Source: Mycolicibacterium vinylchloridicum (GTDB lineage: Bacteria; Actinomycetota; Actinomycetes; Mycobacteriales; Mycobacteriaceae). From it: a stretch of DNA of 64,000 nucleotides. How positions within the stretch are numbered: position 1 is the stretch's first letter; each line of letters opens with the position of its first letter. Below the pieces are notes generated by a model, which was not told where the DNA came from, ran no database searches, and was given only the letters and a program-made list of their open reading frames with translations. Positions 1-10,700 of the stretch are shown here, in pieces. The stretch is from positions 233,292-297,291 of the forward strand of contig NZ_JACBJQ010000003.1 in the NCBI RefSeq assembly GCF_013404075.1, in the 5' to 3' direction. The translations under genes were made by a program, and so were the position numbers.

Positions 1-1127
1 CCGTCGGGCACCGCGACGCCGAGGTCGTCGACGATTCGCAGCTCGTCGTGCTCGGCCAGCGGACGCCCCTGGGTCTGTTCGACGATCTCGGCGGGGTCGT
101 CGATTCTCGTGTAGCACAACAGGCCTTCGGCCATGCCGAACACCTGCTGCAGTCCGGGGGTGAGCGTGGACCGGATGTGCCGGGCGTCGTCGGCAGCGAG
201 CTTTGCACCACCGACTTGCAGCAATCGCAAGGTGGCCGGCAGCTGTTCCTCCCACTCACAGGCCTGCGCCCACAACCGTGCCAGCGCAGGCACCAGTGCC
301 GTGGCGGTCACGCCGTGGCGGGCGATCGTGGCGAAGGCCGCTTCCGGGCTGGGATCTCGCCCGAACACCACCGTCGCGCCGACACTCATCGCGCCCAATA
401 GGCCGGGACACGCGAGCGGAAAGTTGTGGCCCGCAGGCAAAGCGACGAGATACACATCCGAGTTGGTCAGTTGGCAGAGCCGGGCGCTGGCGGTGGCGTT
501 GTAGACGTAGTCGTCGTGGGTGCGGGGGATGAGCTTCGGCGCGCCGGTCGTACCCCCGGACACCAGAAGCAGGGCCGGCCCGCTGATGTCCGGGCGCAGC
601 CGAGGTGGCTGTCCGTCGCCCGCGCACAGCTGTGCCCAGGAGGTGTGCGGGCCCGCGTCGCCGTCGACGATGATGTGCTCGAGGTGATTGTCACGGTCGC
701 GTAGCCGCTGCGCCATCGCCCGGAAGTCGTACCCGGCGTCGGTGCCGACGATGATGCCGACGGCGGCACTGACGTCGAGGAAGTGCGCGAGTTCAGCGTC
801 GCGGTGGCCGGGCAGACACATCACCGGCAACGCGCCGGCGCGCAACAGGCCGAACAGCGCGACCGCGAACTGGCAACTGTTCGGCAGCTGCACCAATACG
901 GCCTGCCCACTGCCGATCCCCATGGCGAGAAGTCCCGCCGCTGCGGCATCGGCGCGCCGGTCCAACTCGGCGTAGGTGAGGTGGGTCCGACCGTCGATGA
1001 CGGCCGAGTGATCGGCCCAGCGCTCGGCCGCCGATCGAAGGATCTCGTCGAGGGGCCGACCGGTCCAATAACCCGCCTCGCGGTAGGCCGTCGCGCGGTC
1101 CGGCGGGAAGGGCGTGAACCCGGTCAT
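1..1127 (-). CDS. mbtA: Salicylate-AMP ligase MbtA (partial, runs off left edge)
   Basis: Stand-alone aryl-acid adenylating enzyme that activates salicylate as the acyl-AMP and loads it onto the aryl carrier domain of MbtB, the first step of mycobactin assembly. The reading frame opens at an ATG (complement of 1125-1127) and stays open to base 1, giving about 375 residues of a family usually near 550, so the C-terminal part is missing. Visible motifs are the P-loop SGGTTGAPK near residue 190, HNFPLACPG near 235 and QVFGMAEGLL near 325. From what is known of DhbE/YbtE-type enzymes, the Cys in PLACPG and the Leu ending AEGLL favour salicylate over 2,3-dihydroxybenzoate. It is divergent from mbtB across 90 bp containing IdeR-like boxes. 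Confidence 0.93.
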   Translation of the reverse strand, partial: MTGFTPFPPDRATAYREAGYWTGRPLDEILRSAAERWADHSAVIDGRTHLTYAELDRRADAAAAGLLAMGIGSGQAVLVQLPNSCQFAVALFGLLRAGALPVMCLPGHRDAELAHFLDVSAAVGIIVGTDAGYDFRAMAQRLRDRDNHLEHIIVDGDAGPHTSWAQLCAGDGQPPRLRPDISGPALLLVSGGTTGAPKLIPRTHDDYVYNATASARLCQLTNSDVYLVALPAGHNFPLACPGLLGAMSVGATVVFGRDPSPEAAFATIARHGVTATALVPALARLWAQACEWEEQLPATLRLLQVGGAKLAADDARHIRSTLTPGLQQVFGMAEGLLCYTRIDDPAEIVEQTQGRPLAEHDELRIVDDLGVAVPD

Positions 1128-1163
1128 TGCGCTCCCTGAGGTAGGCGTGTCCGCTTGGTGAGC

Positions 1164-1197
1164 ATAGGGTAGCCTTCCCAAAGTTAGGCAAGGCTGT
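1164..1197. promoter_or_regulatory. IdeR-type iron boxes between mbtA and mbtB
   Basis: The divergent mbtA-mbtB intergenic region carries two adjoining matches to the IdeR consensus TTAGGTTAGSCTAACCTAA. Bases 1164-1182 match 14 of 19 positions. Bases 1179-1197 match 11 of 19 but keep the core GTTAGGC. IdeR with ferrous iron represses mycobactin genes in known mycobacteria, and a pair of sites in this spacer is known from Mtb. Each half is imperfect, so the call rests on position as well as sequence. Confidence 0.65.
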
Positions 1198-1217
1198 ACA
1201 GGTGCAGGGAGGCGACA

Positions 1218-4200
1218 GTGACCGGGGCTGAAGACGGCTCCCCACACCTGGGAGGTCCGCAAGCGGCCATGATCACCGACCGGGTCGCCGAGCTGCTCGG
1301 CATCGACCACGGCGAGATCGACCCGGATGGCGACCTGATCGCACAGGGGCTGGATTCGATCCGGATGATGACGCTGGCCGGGGGCTGGCGTAAGGCCGGC
1401 TTCGACATCGACTTCGCCAGGCTGGCCGCGGCCCCGTCGGTCCGCGCCTGGGCCGCCCTGCTCACCCCGGCCGACCGGCCCGACCCGGCGCCGGCTGCGC
1501 CCCAGTCTGCCGATGGTGAGCCCTTCCCGATGGCGCCGATGCAGCACGCGATGTGGATCGGCAGGCATGCCGACCAACAGCTGGGCGGCGTGGCCGGCCA
1601 TCTCTATGTCGAGTTCGACGGCTCCGCGGTGGACCCGGAGCGGATTCGCCGGGCGGCCGCCCGACTGGCCGCCCGTCATCCGATGCTGCGCGTGCAATTC
1701 CTCCCCGACGGCACCCAGCGCATCGGCAGCGCGCCGGATCCGATTCCTGTTACGGTCACCGACCTTCGCGACGCGGACGACGCCGCGGTGGACCGACAGC
1801 TGGCAACCATCCGCGCGGCCAAGTCGCGCCAGCAGCTGTCCGGTCAGGTCCTCGAGCTGACGCTGACCCTGCTGCCGCGGGACCGCACCCGCCTCCATGT
1901 CGACCTGGATATGCAGGCCGCCGACGCGATGAGCTATCGGGCGCTGATGGCCGACCTCGCCGCGCTGTACCGCGGTGAGCCGCTTCCTGACATCGGCTAC
2001 ACCTATCAGCAGTACCGCCAACAACTTTCGCAGCCCGACAGTTTCGAAGCCGACCGGCAGTGGTGGGCCGCGCGGGTGCCCGAGCTGCCCGATGCGCCGG
2101 CACTGCCGCTGCGGCCGGCCGCCCAGCAGACCGACCCGAACCGGCCAGGGCGACGTTGGTACTGGCTGGATCCGGCCACCCGCGACGGGCTGTTCGACCG
2201 TGCCCGGCAGCGGGGCGTGACACCGGCGATGACGCTGGCCGCCTCGTTCGCCGACACGGTGGCCGGCTGGTCGGCCGACCCGCGCTTCCTGCTCAACGTC
2301 CCGCTGTTCGGGCGGGAACCGTTGCACGCCAACATTGATCGGGTAGTCGGTGACTTCACCTCGTCACTGCTTCTCGATATCGACCTCGCCGCTGCCGACA
2401 CTCCCACCCAGCGAGCGCAGGCGGTGCAGCAGACCATGCACGAGGCGGCATCGCATGCGTCGTATCCGGGCCTGTCGGTGCTGCGAGACGTCAGCCGTCA
2501 TCGCGGGACGCAAGTGCTGGCGCCGGTCGTGTTCACCAGCGCGCTCGGACTCGGTGAGCTGTTCAGCCCCGAAGTGACAACACAATTCGGCTCGCCGGAA
2601 TGGATCATCTCCCAAGGTCCTCAGGTATTGCTCGACGCTCAAGTCACCGAATTCGACGGCGGCGTCCTGTTGAACTGGGACGTCAGGGAAGACGCGTTCT
2701 GCCCCGGCGTGATCGACGCGATGTTCGCCCGCCACATCGACGAGGTGCGGCGGCTGGCGCACGACGACGCGGCCTGGGAAGCCCCCCGCGAGTCGCTCCT
2801 GCCTCCGCAGCAATGCGCCGTGCGGGCAGTGGTGACGACGAGCACCACCCCCAGCGGGCGGATGCTGCACGACGGCTTCTTCGACACGGCCGCGCGCCAG
2901 CCCGACGCCCCGGCGGTCTTCAGCAGCCTGGGTGATTGGTCGTATGCGGAACTGCGGCGGCAGGCGCTGGCGGTGGCTGCCGCGTTGCGTGCCGCGGGCC
3001 TCCTAGACGGGGGCACCGTCGCGGTGCTCGGCCCGAAGACCGCTGAGCAGGTGCCTGCGCTGCTGGGGATCCATGCAGCCGGTGGGGTCTACCTGCCCAT
3101 CGGTGCCGACCAGCCGGCGGAGCGGGCTCGGCGGATCGTCGCGGGCGCGACGGTGGATATCGCGTTGGTGTGCGGCACCGAACTGCCCGATATGGCAGTG
3201 CCGGCGATGACCATCGGCGAGGCCATCGCGCGGGGCTCGGGGATCGAATTGGATTTCGTCACCGGCGAACCCAGTCGGCTTGCCTACGTGCTGTTCACCT
3301 CGGGCTCGACGGGTGAGCCCAAGGGCGTCGAGGTCACCCACGACGCCGCGATGAACACCGTCGAGTTCATCACCGAACATTTCGGGCTCGGACCCGGCGA
3401 CAGATGCCTGGCGCTGTCCACGCTGGAGTGCGATATCTCGGTACTGGACGTTTTCGCCACCCTGGCCACCGGCGGCGCGATCGTCGTCGTCGACGAGGAG
3501 CATCGTCGCGACCCGGATCACTGGGTGCGCCTCATCGAGACTCACGCGGTCACGGTGCTGCACTTCTTGCCCGGTTGGCTGGCCATGCTGCTCGAGGTCG
3601 CCGGACCGCTACCGACGATTCGGGTGGTCCCGACCGGCGGGGACTGGGTCACCCCGGCGATGGCTCGGCTACTGCGGGAGCGCGCTCCCGACGTGCGGTT
3701 CGCCGGACTTGGTGGGGCCACCGAGACCGCGATCCACAACACCATGTGCGAAGTGGCCGATGTGCCGCCGGACTGGACCGCGATTCCGTTCGGAAAACCC
3801 CTGCCGAACAACCGGTGTCGCGTTGTGACGGCAAGCGGCGACGATTGCCCGGACTGGGTGGTCGGTGAGCTGTGGATCGGTGGGCGTGGCATCGCCCGCG
3901 GCTATCGCGGCAGGCCCGACCTGACCGCGGAACGTTTCGTCGACCACGACGGCGTGACCTGGTACCGCACCGGTGACCTGGCCCGGTTCTGGCCGGATGG
4001 GACCTGCGAATTCGTCGGCCGAGCCGACAACCGGGTCAAGATCAGCGGGTACCGGGTGGAACTCGGTGAGGTCGAGGCAGCGCTGCAGCGGGTGCCGGGC
4101 GTGACCGGCGCGGTCGCGGTGACTGTCGCGTCCCGTTCCGGCTCACAGGACTGGCTGGCGGCGGGTGTCGTGCTCGCACCGGACTCGCCGGGGGTCGACG

Positions 4201-4709
4201 AACTTCGGCAACGTCTGGGGAAAGCCCTTCCGCCCCATATGATTCCGCAACACATCGAGGTGTTGGACCGCATTCCCTATACAGTCGGCGGAAAGGTCGA
4301 CCGGCCGGCTGTGGTGCGGCACTTGGCCGATCACGCCGAATCCGCTGCTGGGCACCGGCCACCATCCGGGCCCCTTCAGTCGGCGCTGGCCGCCATCGTC
4401 ACCCAGGTGCTCGGCGTACCGCGGCTGGGAGTCGGCGACGACTTCTTCAGTCTGGGCGGTGATTCCGTACTGGCCACCACCGTCGTCGCGCGGATCCGGC
4501 AGTGGCTGGATGTCTCCGGCGTCAGCGTCGCCGACATCTTCGCCACCCGCACCATCGAAGGCCTGGCCAACCGGCTCCGGGAACTGGAACCCGCCGGTCG
4601 GATCGAGGAGATCGCCGAGCTGTACCTCGAAGTGACCGACATGGACAGCGCTGCGGTGGCCCTGGCGCTCACGACAGCCGGCGACTCAGTGCAGCGGCCA
4701 CCGGGCTGA
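1218..4709 (+). CDS. mbtB: Mycobactin NRPS MbtB (ArCP-Cy-A-PCP, no thioesterase)
   Basis: Loads salicylate on its aryl carrier domain, joins it to Ser or Thr and cyclodehydrates the product to the oxazoline that binds iron in mycobactins. Of 1163 residues, the aryl carrier comes first (GLDSIRM, phosphopantetheine Ser47). A heterocyclisation domain follows with the DxxxxDxxS motif at Asp231-Ser239 in place of HHxxxDG. Next are an adenylation domain (TSGSTGEPKG near 692, CDISVLDVF with a normal substrate-binding Asp) and a carrier domain (LGGDSV near 1078). Only about 60 residues follow the last domain, so the thioesterase of Mtb MbtB (about 1414 aa) is absent. The GTG start at 1218 has GGGAGG just upstream. 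Confidence 0.93.
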   Translation: MTGAEDGSPHLGGPQAAMITDRVAELLGIDHGEIDPDGDLIAQGLDSIRMMTLAGGWRKAGFDIDFARLAAAPSVRAWAALLTPADRPDPAPAAPQSADGEPFPMAPMQHAMWIGRHADQQLGGVAGHLYVEFDGSAVDPERIRRAAARLAARHPMLRVQFLPDGTQRIGSAPDPIPVTVTDLRDADDAAVDRQLATIRAAKSRQQLSGQVLELTLTLLPRDRTRLHVDLDMQAADAMSYRALMADLAALYRGEPLPDIGYTYQQYRQQLSQPDSFEADRQWWAARVPELPDAPALPLRPAAQQTDPNRPGRRWYWLDPATRDGLFDRARQRGVTPAMTLAASFADTVAGWSADPRFLLNVPLFGREPLHANIDRVVGDFTSSLLLDIDLAAADTPTQRAQAVQQTMHEAASHASYPGLSVLRDVSRHRGTQVLAPVVFTSALGLGELFSPEVTTQFGSPEWIISQGPQVLLDAQVTEFDGGVLLNWDVREDAFCPGVIDAMFARHIDEVRRLAHDDAAWEAPRESLLPPQQCAVRAVVTTSTTPSGRMLHDGFFDTAARQPDAPAVFSSLGDWSYAELRRQALAVAAALRAAGLLDGGTVAVLGPKTAEQVPALLGIHAAGGVYLPIGADQPAERARRIVAGATVDIALVCGTELPDMAVPAMTIGEAIARGSGIELDFVTGEPSRLAYVLFTSGSTGEPKGVEVTHDAAMNTVEFITEHFGLGPGDRCLALSTLECDISVLDVFATLATGGAIVVVDEEHRRDPDHWVRLIETHAVTVLHFLPGWLAMLLEVAGPLPTIRVVPTGGDWVTPAMARLLRERAPDVRFAGLGGATETAIHNTMCEVADVPPDWTAIPFGKPLPNNRCRVVTASGDDCPDWVVGELWIGGRGIARGYRGRPDLTAERFVDHDGVTWYRTGDLARFWPDGTCEFVGRADNRVKISGYRVELGEVEAALQRVPGVTGAVAVTVASRSGSQDWLAAGVVLAPDSPGVDELRQRLGKALPPHMIPQHIEVLDRIPYTVGGKVDRPAVVRHLADHAESAAGHRPPSGPLQSALAAIVTQVLGVPRLGVGDDFFSLGGDSVLATTVVARIRQWLDVSGVSVADIFATRTIEGLANRLRELEPAGRIEEIAELYLEVTDMDSAAVALALTTAGDSVQRPPG

Positions 4710-4750
4710 CGCCGCCGCGCTCGACGATCACCCACACCGAGGAGATCCCA

Positions 4751-7700
4751 ATGACTGACGTTCTTGCCGCCGACCGGCAGCGCCTTGAGCTGTTGCGCCA
4801 CAAGCTCGCCCAGCGCGGCTTGCTGGCAGAGCCGGCCGCGGCGGCGGACCCCGCTGCGATGACGGACGGCCAGCGCCGGATGTGGTTCGTCCACTCCATT
4901 GACACCACCGGCGCGCTGCTGAACGTCGGAGTGTCCTATCGGCTGATCGGCGATCTCGACGCCTCGCGACTTCACGCCGCGGTCGACGCCGTTGCCGCGC
5001 GCCACCCGATACTGCGCACCACCTACCGCACTGGCGCCGACGGCGAGCCGCGCGCATGCGTGCACGACGACCTGAAACCGGACTGGGCCGAGCATGATCT
5101 GCGTGAGCTCAGCGCGCAGGCCTGCGGATTGCGGTTGGAGGTCCTCGCGCAGCGGGCGTTCACCACACCGTTCGACCTGAACACCGAAGCGCCACTGCGG
5201 ATCACGCTGGCCCGGATCGCGCGCGACGAGCACGTGCTGTTGCTGGCGGCCCATCACATCGCCTGGGACGACGCCTCCTGGCGGGTGTTCTTCGCCGATC
5301 TCACCAGGGCTTATCGGGACGAGGACCTCGAGCCGGCGCCAGCCGCCGAAGGACCGCTGTCCGGTACCGACGACGCCGATGTGGAGTACTGGCGGGCACT
5401 TCTCGTCGACCCACCCGAACCGCTGGAACTCCCCGGAGCCAACGGATCGGCAGTGCCCACGGAGTGGCGGGCCGACCGGTGCGCGACCCGACTGGGCACC
5501 GACACCGTCGACGCGGTGACAAGACTCGCGCGCGACACGGGCGCTACGCCGTACATGGTGCTACTCGCGGCGTTCTCCGCGCTGATGCACCGCTATACCC
5601 ACGCCGATGACTTCCTGGTCGCCGCACCGGTTCTCAATCGCACCTCCGACGATGTCATCGGCTATTACGGCAACACCGTCGCACTGCGGATGCGGCCCGA
5701 CCGCTGGGGCACCTTCCGCGACCTCGTTATCGCCGCCCGCGACACCGCCGTCGGTGCCTTCGCTCATCAGCGCGTCAACCTCGACCGGGTGGTGCGGGAA
5801 CTCAACCCGGACCGGCGCTACGGTGTCGAGCGGATGGCCCGGGTCGGATTCGGGGTGCGCGAATCCGAGGGGCACGGCTTCAACCCGCCTGGGCTGCAGA
5901 GCCGGCGGGCCGAGTACCGCGGCCAGTTCGCCCAGCTGCCACTGGGCTTCATGGTGGAGTTCACCGGTGGCGAGGTCGAGGTGGAGGCCGAGTACCTCAC
6001 CGAGGTGATCGATGCGCGGTTGGCCCGGCAACTGCTCGACAGCTTCGTCGTGCTCCTCAAAGACGCCCTGGCCGAGCCCGACCGGGTGCTGGCCGATCTG
6101 GCATTGCTGGGCGAGGCCGACAACGAGTGGCTCGAACAGGTGTCACGCGGTGAGGATTTCTACTGCCCCCCAATGACACTCGGCGAGCTGGTCGCCGAGC
6201 GGGCCGCGCTGCAACCGGACGCGATCGCGGTCGTCTACGAGGGGCGCCGCTATAGTTACCGCGAGATCAATGAAGCGGCCAACCAGCACGCACGCTGGCT
6301 CGTCGCGCAGGGGATCGGCGCCGAGGATCGGGTCGCAGTACTGCTCGAGAAATCGCCGGAGCTGGTGATCACCGCGCTGGGCATCGCGAAAGCGGGCGCA
6401 GTCTACCTACCCGTCGATCCCGAATATCCGGCCGACCGCATTGCGTACATCCTCGCCGACGCCGATCCCAAGCTGGTGGTGCGGGAGCCGATCACCGGAA
6501 CCCATGAGTTGTCCGCCGACGATCTCGCGCCATCGGATCTGACGCGGCCGTTCGGGCCGGACAACACCGCCTACCTGATCTACACGTCGGGGTCGACCGG
6601 TCTGCCCAAGGGCGTGCCGGTACCGCACCTGCCCGTCGCCGACTACTTCCGCTGGTTCGCCCAGGAGTATCGGATCAGCCCGGACGACCACCTGCTGCAG
6701 GTCGCCTCGCCGAGCTTCGACGTGTCCATCGGCGAGATCTTCGGAGTGCTGGCACAAGGTGCGCGCCTGGTGATCCCGCGCAGCGACGGGTTGCGTGACA
6801 TCGGCTATCTCACCGATCTGCTTCAGCGCGAGGCCATCACGTCGATGCACTTCGTGCCCTCCCTCCTCGGTCTCTTCCTGTCGCTGCCCGGAGTCGAACA
6901 GTGGCGCACCCTGCGCCGGGTGCCGATCGGCGGTGAAGCACTGCCCGGCGAACTCGCCGACAAGTTCCACGCCACCTTCGACGCGTTGCTGCACAACTTC
7001 TACGGTCCCACCGAAACCGTGATCAACGCCTCACGTTTCAAGGTCGAGGGCAGGCAGGGGCCGGGCGTTGTGCCCATCGGCACGCCGAAGATCAACACCA
7101 CGATCCGTCTGCTCGATGACGCCCTACGACCGGTGCCCGTCGACGTGATCGGTGAAATCTACATCGGCGGAACCCAACTCGCACGCGGCTACCACAACCG
7201 TCCGGTGCTGACCGCCGAACGATTCGTCGCCGACCCGTTCAACCCGGGCGGCAGGCTCTACCGGACCGGTGACCTGGCCCGCCGCAACCACAACGGCGAT
7301 CTGGAGTTCGTCGGCCGTGCCGACGAGCAGGTCAAGATCCGCGGCTTCCGCATCGAGCTCGGAGAAGTGGCCGCTGCGATCACGGTCGACCCCAGTGTCG
7401 GTAACGCGGTCGTGGTCGCCACCGAGCTGTCGCACCTCGGAAAGAGCCTGATCGCCTATGTGGCGCCGGCCGCCGGTGAGTCCGTCGATGTCGACCGGAT
7501 CAAGAGCAGGGTCACCGCGGCGCTGCCGGAATACATGATCCCGGCCGCATACGTCATCGTCGACGAGATCCCGGTCACCGCCAATGGAAAGCTCGACCGG
7601 GCGGCACTACCGGAGCCCGAGATAGGACCAGCGGTCGACTATCGCGCGCCGGTCACCGAGACCGAACGTGCCGTCGCCGGGCTGTTCGCCGACCTGCTCG

Positions 7701-10700
7701 GCGCCGACCAGGTCGGCTGTGACGACTCGTTCTTCAGCCTCGGTGGACACTCGTTGCTGGCCACCAAGCTGGTCGCTGCCGTCCGCGAGGCATGCGGTGT
7801 CGAGGTCAGCGTGCGCGACATCTTCGAGCGCGGTACCCCCGGTGAGCTTGCCACCCTGATCGATGGTCTGCGTGCTGCCCAACCGAATTCGATTCGGCCG
7901 CAGCTCATCTCCCGTGCCACCGATGCCGAGCACTCCCCGCTTTCGGCGGCGCAGCTGCGCAGCTGGTTCCAATACCGCGTCGACGGGCCGAGCCCGGTGA
8001 ACAACATCCCGTTCGCAGCCAGGCTGACCGGACCGTGCGACGTCGACGCATTGGTCGCCGCCGTCGGCGACGCCGTCGCCCGTCACGAGATCCTGCGCAC
8101 CGTGTACCGCGAGATCGATGGTGTGCCCCACCAGACCGTCGAGACCGCCGACGCCGTCGGTGTGCGGCGCCTGGAAGGCGCGGATAGTGCTTGGCTGACA
8201 GCACAACTCAATAGCGAGCGGGCACACCGCTTCGACCTCGAGTCAGAACTGCCCATCCGCATCGCGGTGCTGCGCACCCCCGAAGAGACCGTGCTGTCGA
8301 TGGTCGTGCATCACATCGCGGCCGACCACTGGTCGGCCGGTGTGCTGTTCACCGACGTGCTCACCGCATACCGTGCACGGCGGGAGGGGCGCGCGCCATC
8401 CTGGCAGCCCCTGCCGATCCAGTATCGCGACTACGCCGCCTGGCAGGTCGAACTGCTCTCCGACGCCGAATTGATGGACGCCCAACGCGATTACTGGGTG
8501 CGGCAACTCGACGGGCTGCCGGAGGACACCGGACTGCGCCCGGATCTGCCCAGGCCGCCGATGGCCGGCGGTGCCGGCGCGGCGATTCCGCTGCGCTTCG
8601 ACGCCCATGTGCGGGAGCGGCTCACCGCGCTGAGCCGCGAACTGGGCATCACCGAGTTCATGCTGCTGCAGACCGCGATCGCCGTTGTTCTGCACAAGGC
8701 CGGCGGCGGTAACGACATCCCGCTGGGCACCCCGGTGGCCGGTCGTACCGACGCCGAATTGGACCGCCTGGTCGGCTTCTTCGTCAATATCCTGGTACTG
8801 CGCAACGACCTGTCGGGCAACCCCACCTTGCGCGAAGTGCTGCTGCGGACCCGCGAGATGGCGCTGGCCGCCTACGCCAACTCCGATCTTCCGTTCGACA
8901 GGGTGGTCGACGCGGTCAACCCGGTGCGATCGCTGTCCCGTAACCCGCTGTTCGGAGTCGTCGTGCATGTCCGCGAGGAGATGCCCGAAGATCAACTCAT
9001 CGAGGCCGGAGGAGACGGGGAGACCCGGTTCACCGCGCTGGAGCCGACCTTCGACGTGGCCCACGCCGATTTGAGCGTGAACTTCTTCGTCGGTGACGAC
9101 GGCTACCGAGGCCACCTCATCTACCGCACCGAGCTGTACCACGATTCGACGATGCATCGATTCGCGAACTGGCTCGGCCAGGTCATCGAGGCCTTCGCCA
9201 CCGACCCCGACGCGACGCTGCGGGACGTCACCCTGCTCGGGGACGCCGAGTTGGAGCAGGTGCTCGCACAGAGCCGAGGTATCCCGTCGCCGCCCGACCG
9301 GCCCCGCACCGTGCCAGGGCTGCTCGAGGCCGGCCGGGCCTGGGGGCCGGACCGGATCGCGCTGCGCTGCGGTGGCCAGCACCTCGATTATCCTGCGCTG
9401 CACCACCGTTCGGACCGCTTCGCACACCTGCTGGTGCGCCACGGTGTCGGGCCGGGCTCGCTGGTCGGGATGTCGATGCGGCGCGGGATCGATCTGGTGA
9501 TCGCACTGGTCGGCATCATGAAGGCCGGTGCCGGGTTCTTCCCGCTGGATCCGACCTATCCGCAGACGCGCAAACAATTCATGCTCGACGATGTCGCGCC
9601 CGAGGTAGTGGTCGTGACCGCCGAAGCGGGTGCGTCGATGCCGGCTGCCTCTCGCGTCACACTGATCTCGATGGACGACCCGGCAGTTCGGGCGGAGCTG
9701 GACGCCACCGATCCGGTTGCGCCGCTTGCCCCGCCGCGTCCCGACGACCCGATGTACCTGATGTTCACCTCGGGCTCAACCGGCAAGCCGAAAGGCGTGG
9801 TGGGCACCCACCGGGCAATGAGCACCCGGTTGACCTGGCAGCTCAAGCATTACCCGGTGCCCGGCAGGGACATTCGGCTGGCACAAGCGCCGATGACGTT
9901 CTTGGAAGGGTGCATCGAGACACTGGCCGGGCTGGTGGCCGGATCGACGCTGATCGTCGCCGACGACGCCGAGCACCGTGACGCCGAGGCGCTGGCGGGG
10001 CTCATCGAACGGCACTCGGTGGCTCAGGTCACCGGTGTCGCCAGTCTGGTGTCGGCTCTTGTCGACAACGCGCCGGACGCCGTTCGCGCGCTACGCCGCC
10101 TGGTGACCTGCGGTGAGCCGGTCAATGTCTCACTGCTGCAGCGTCTTGTCGCCTGCGTGGGTGAGAGTTCGGCGAGAACCGTTGAGCTGCTGAATGCCAT
10201 CGGTGCCACCGAAACCTCGGGCGCGTTGATCCGTGGCCCGCTGGACCTGCCCACCCCCAAGATCGGCAGGCCGATGGAGGGTTCGCAGGTCTATCTTCTC
10301 GATGACGCGCTGCAGCCGGTGCCGATCGGTGTGGTCGGCGAGCTGTACTACGCGGGCGAGCAGATCGCGCGCGGCTACTGGAAGCAACCCGGGCTGACCG
10401 CCACTCGGTTCATTCCGAATCCCTATGCAGCCGAGCCGGGCTCGCGGTTCTACCGTAGCGGTGACCGCGGCCGGTGGACCGAGGACGGCCGACTGGAATT
10501 CGTCGGCCGCACCGACCACCAGGTAAAGGTGCGCGGCTTCCGCGTCGAACTCGCCGAAGTCGAAGCGGCACTGAAGGCCGCCGACGGCGTCGCCGTCGCG
10601 GCCGCGCGTACCTGGGACGGACCCAGCGGGGCCACCCTGGCCGGCTACGTGGTTGCGCACGAACCGGTGTCCGACCCTGCCGAGTTCGCCGCCGCGGTAC

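Noticed and set aside
8243..9577. Minus-strand open frame (444 codons) inside mbtE
   Set aside because: Opposite conserved condensation and adenylation motifs; a GC-skew artefact.
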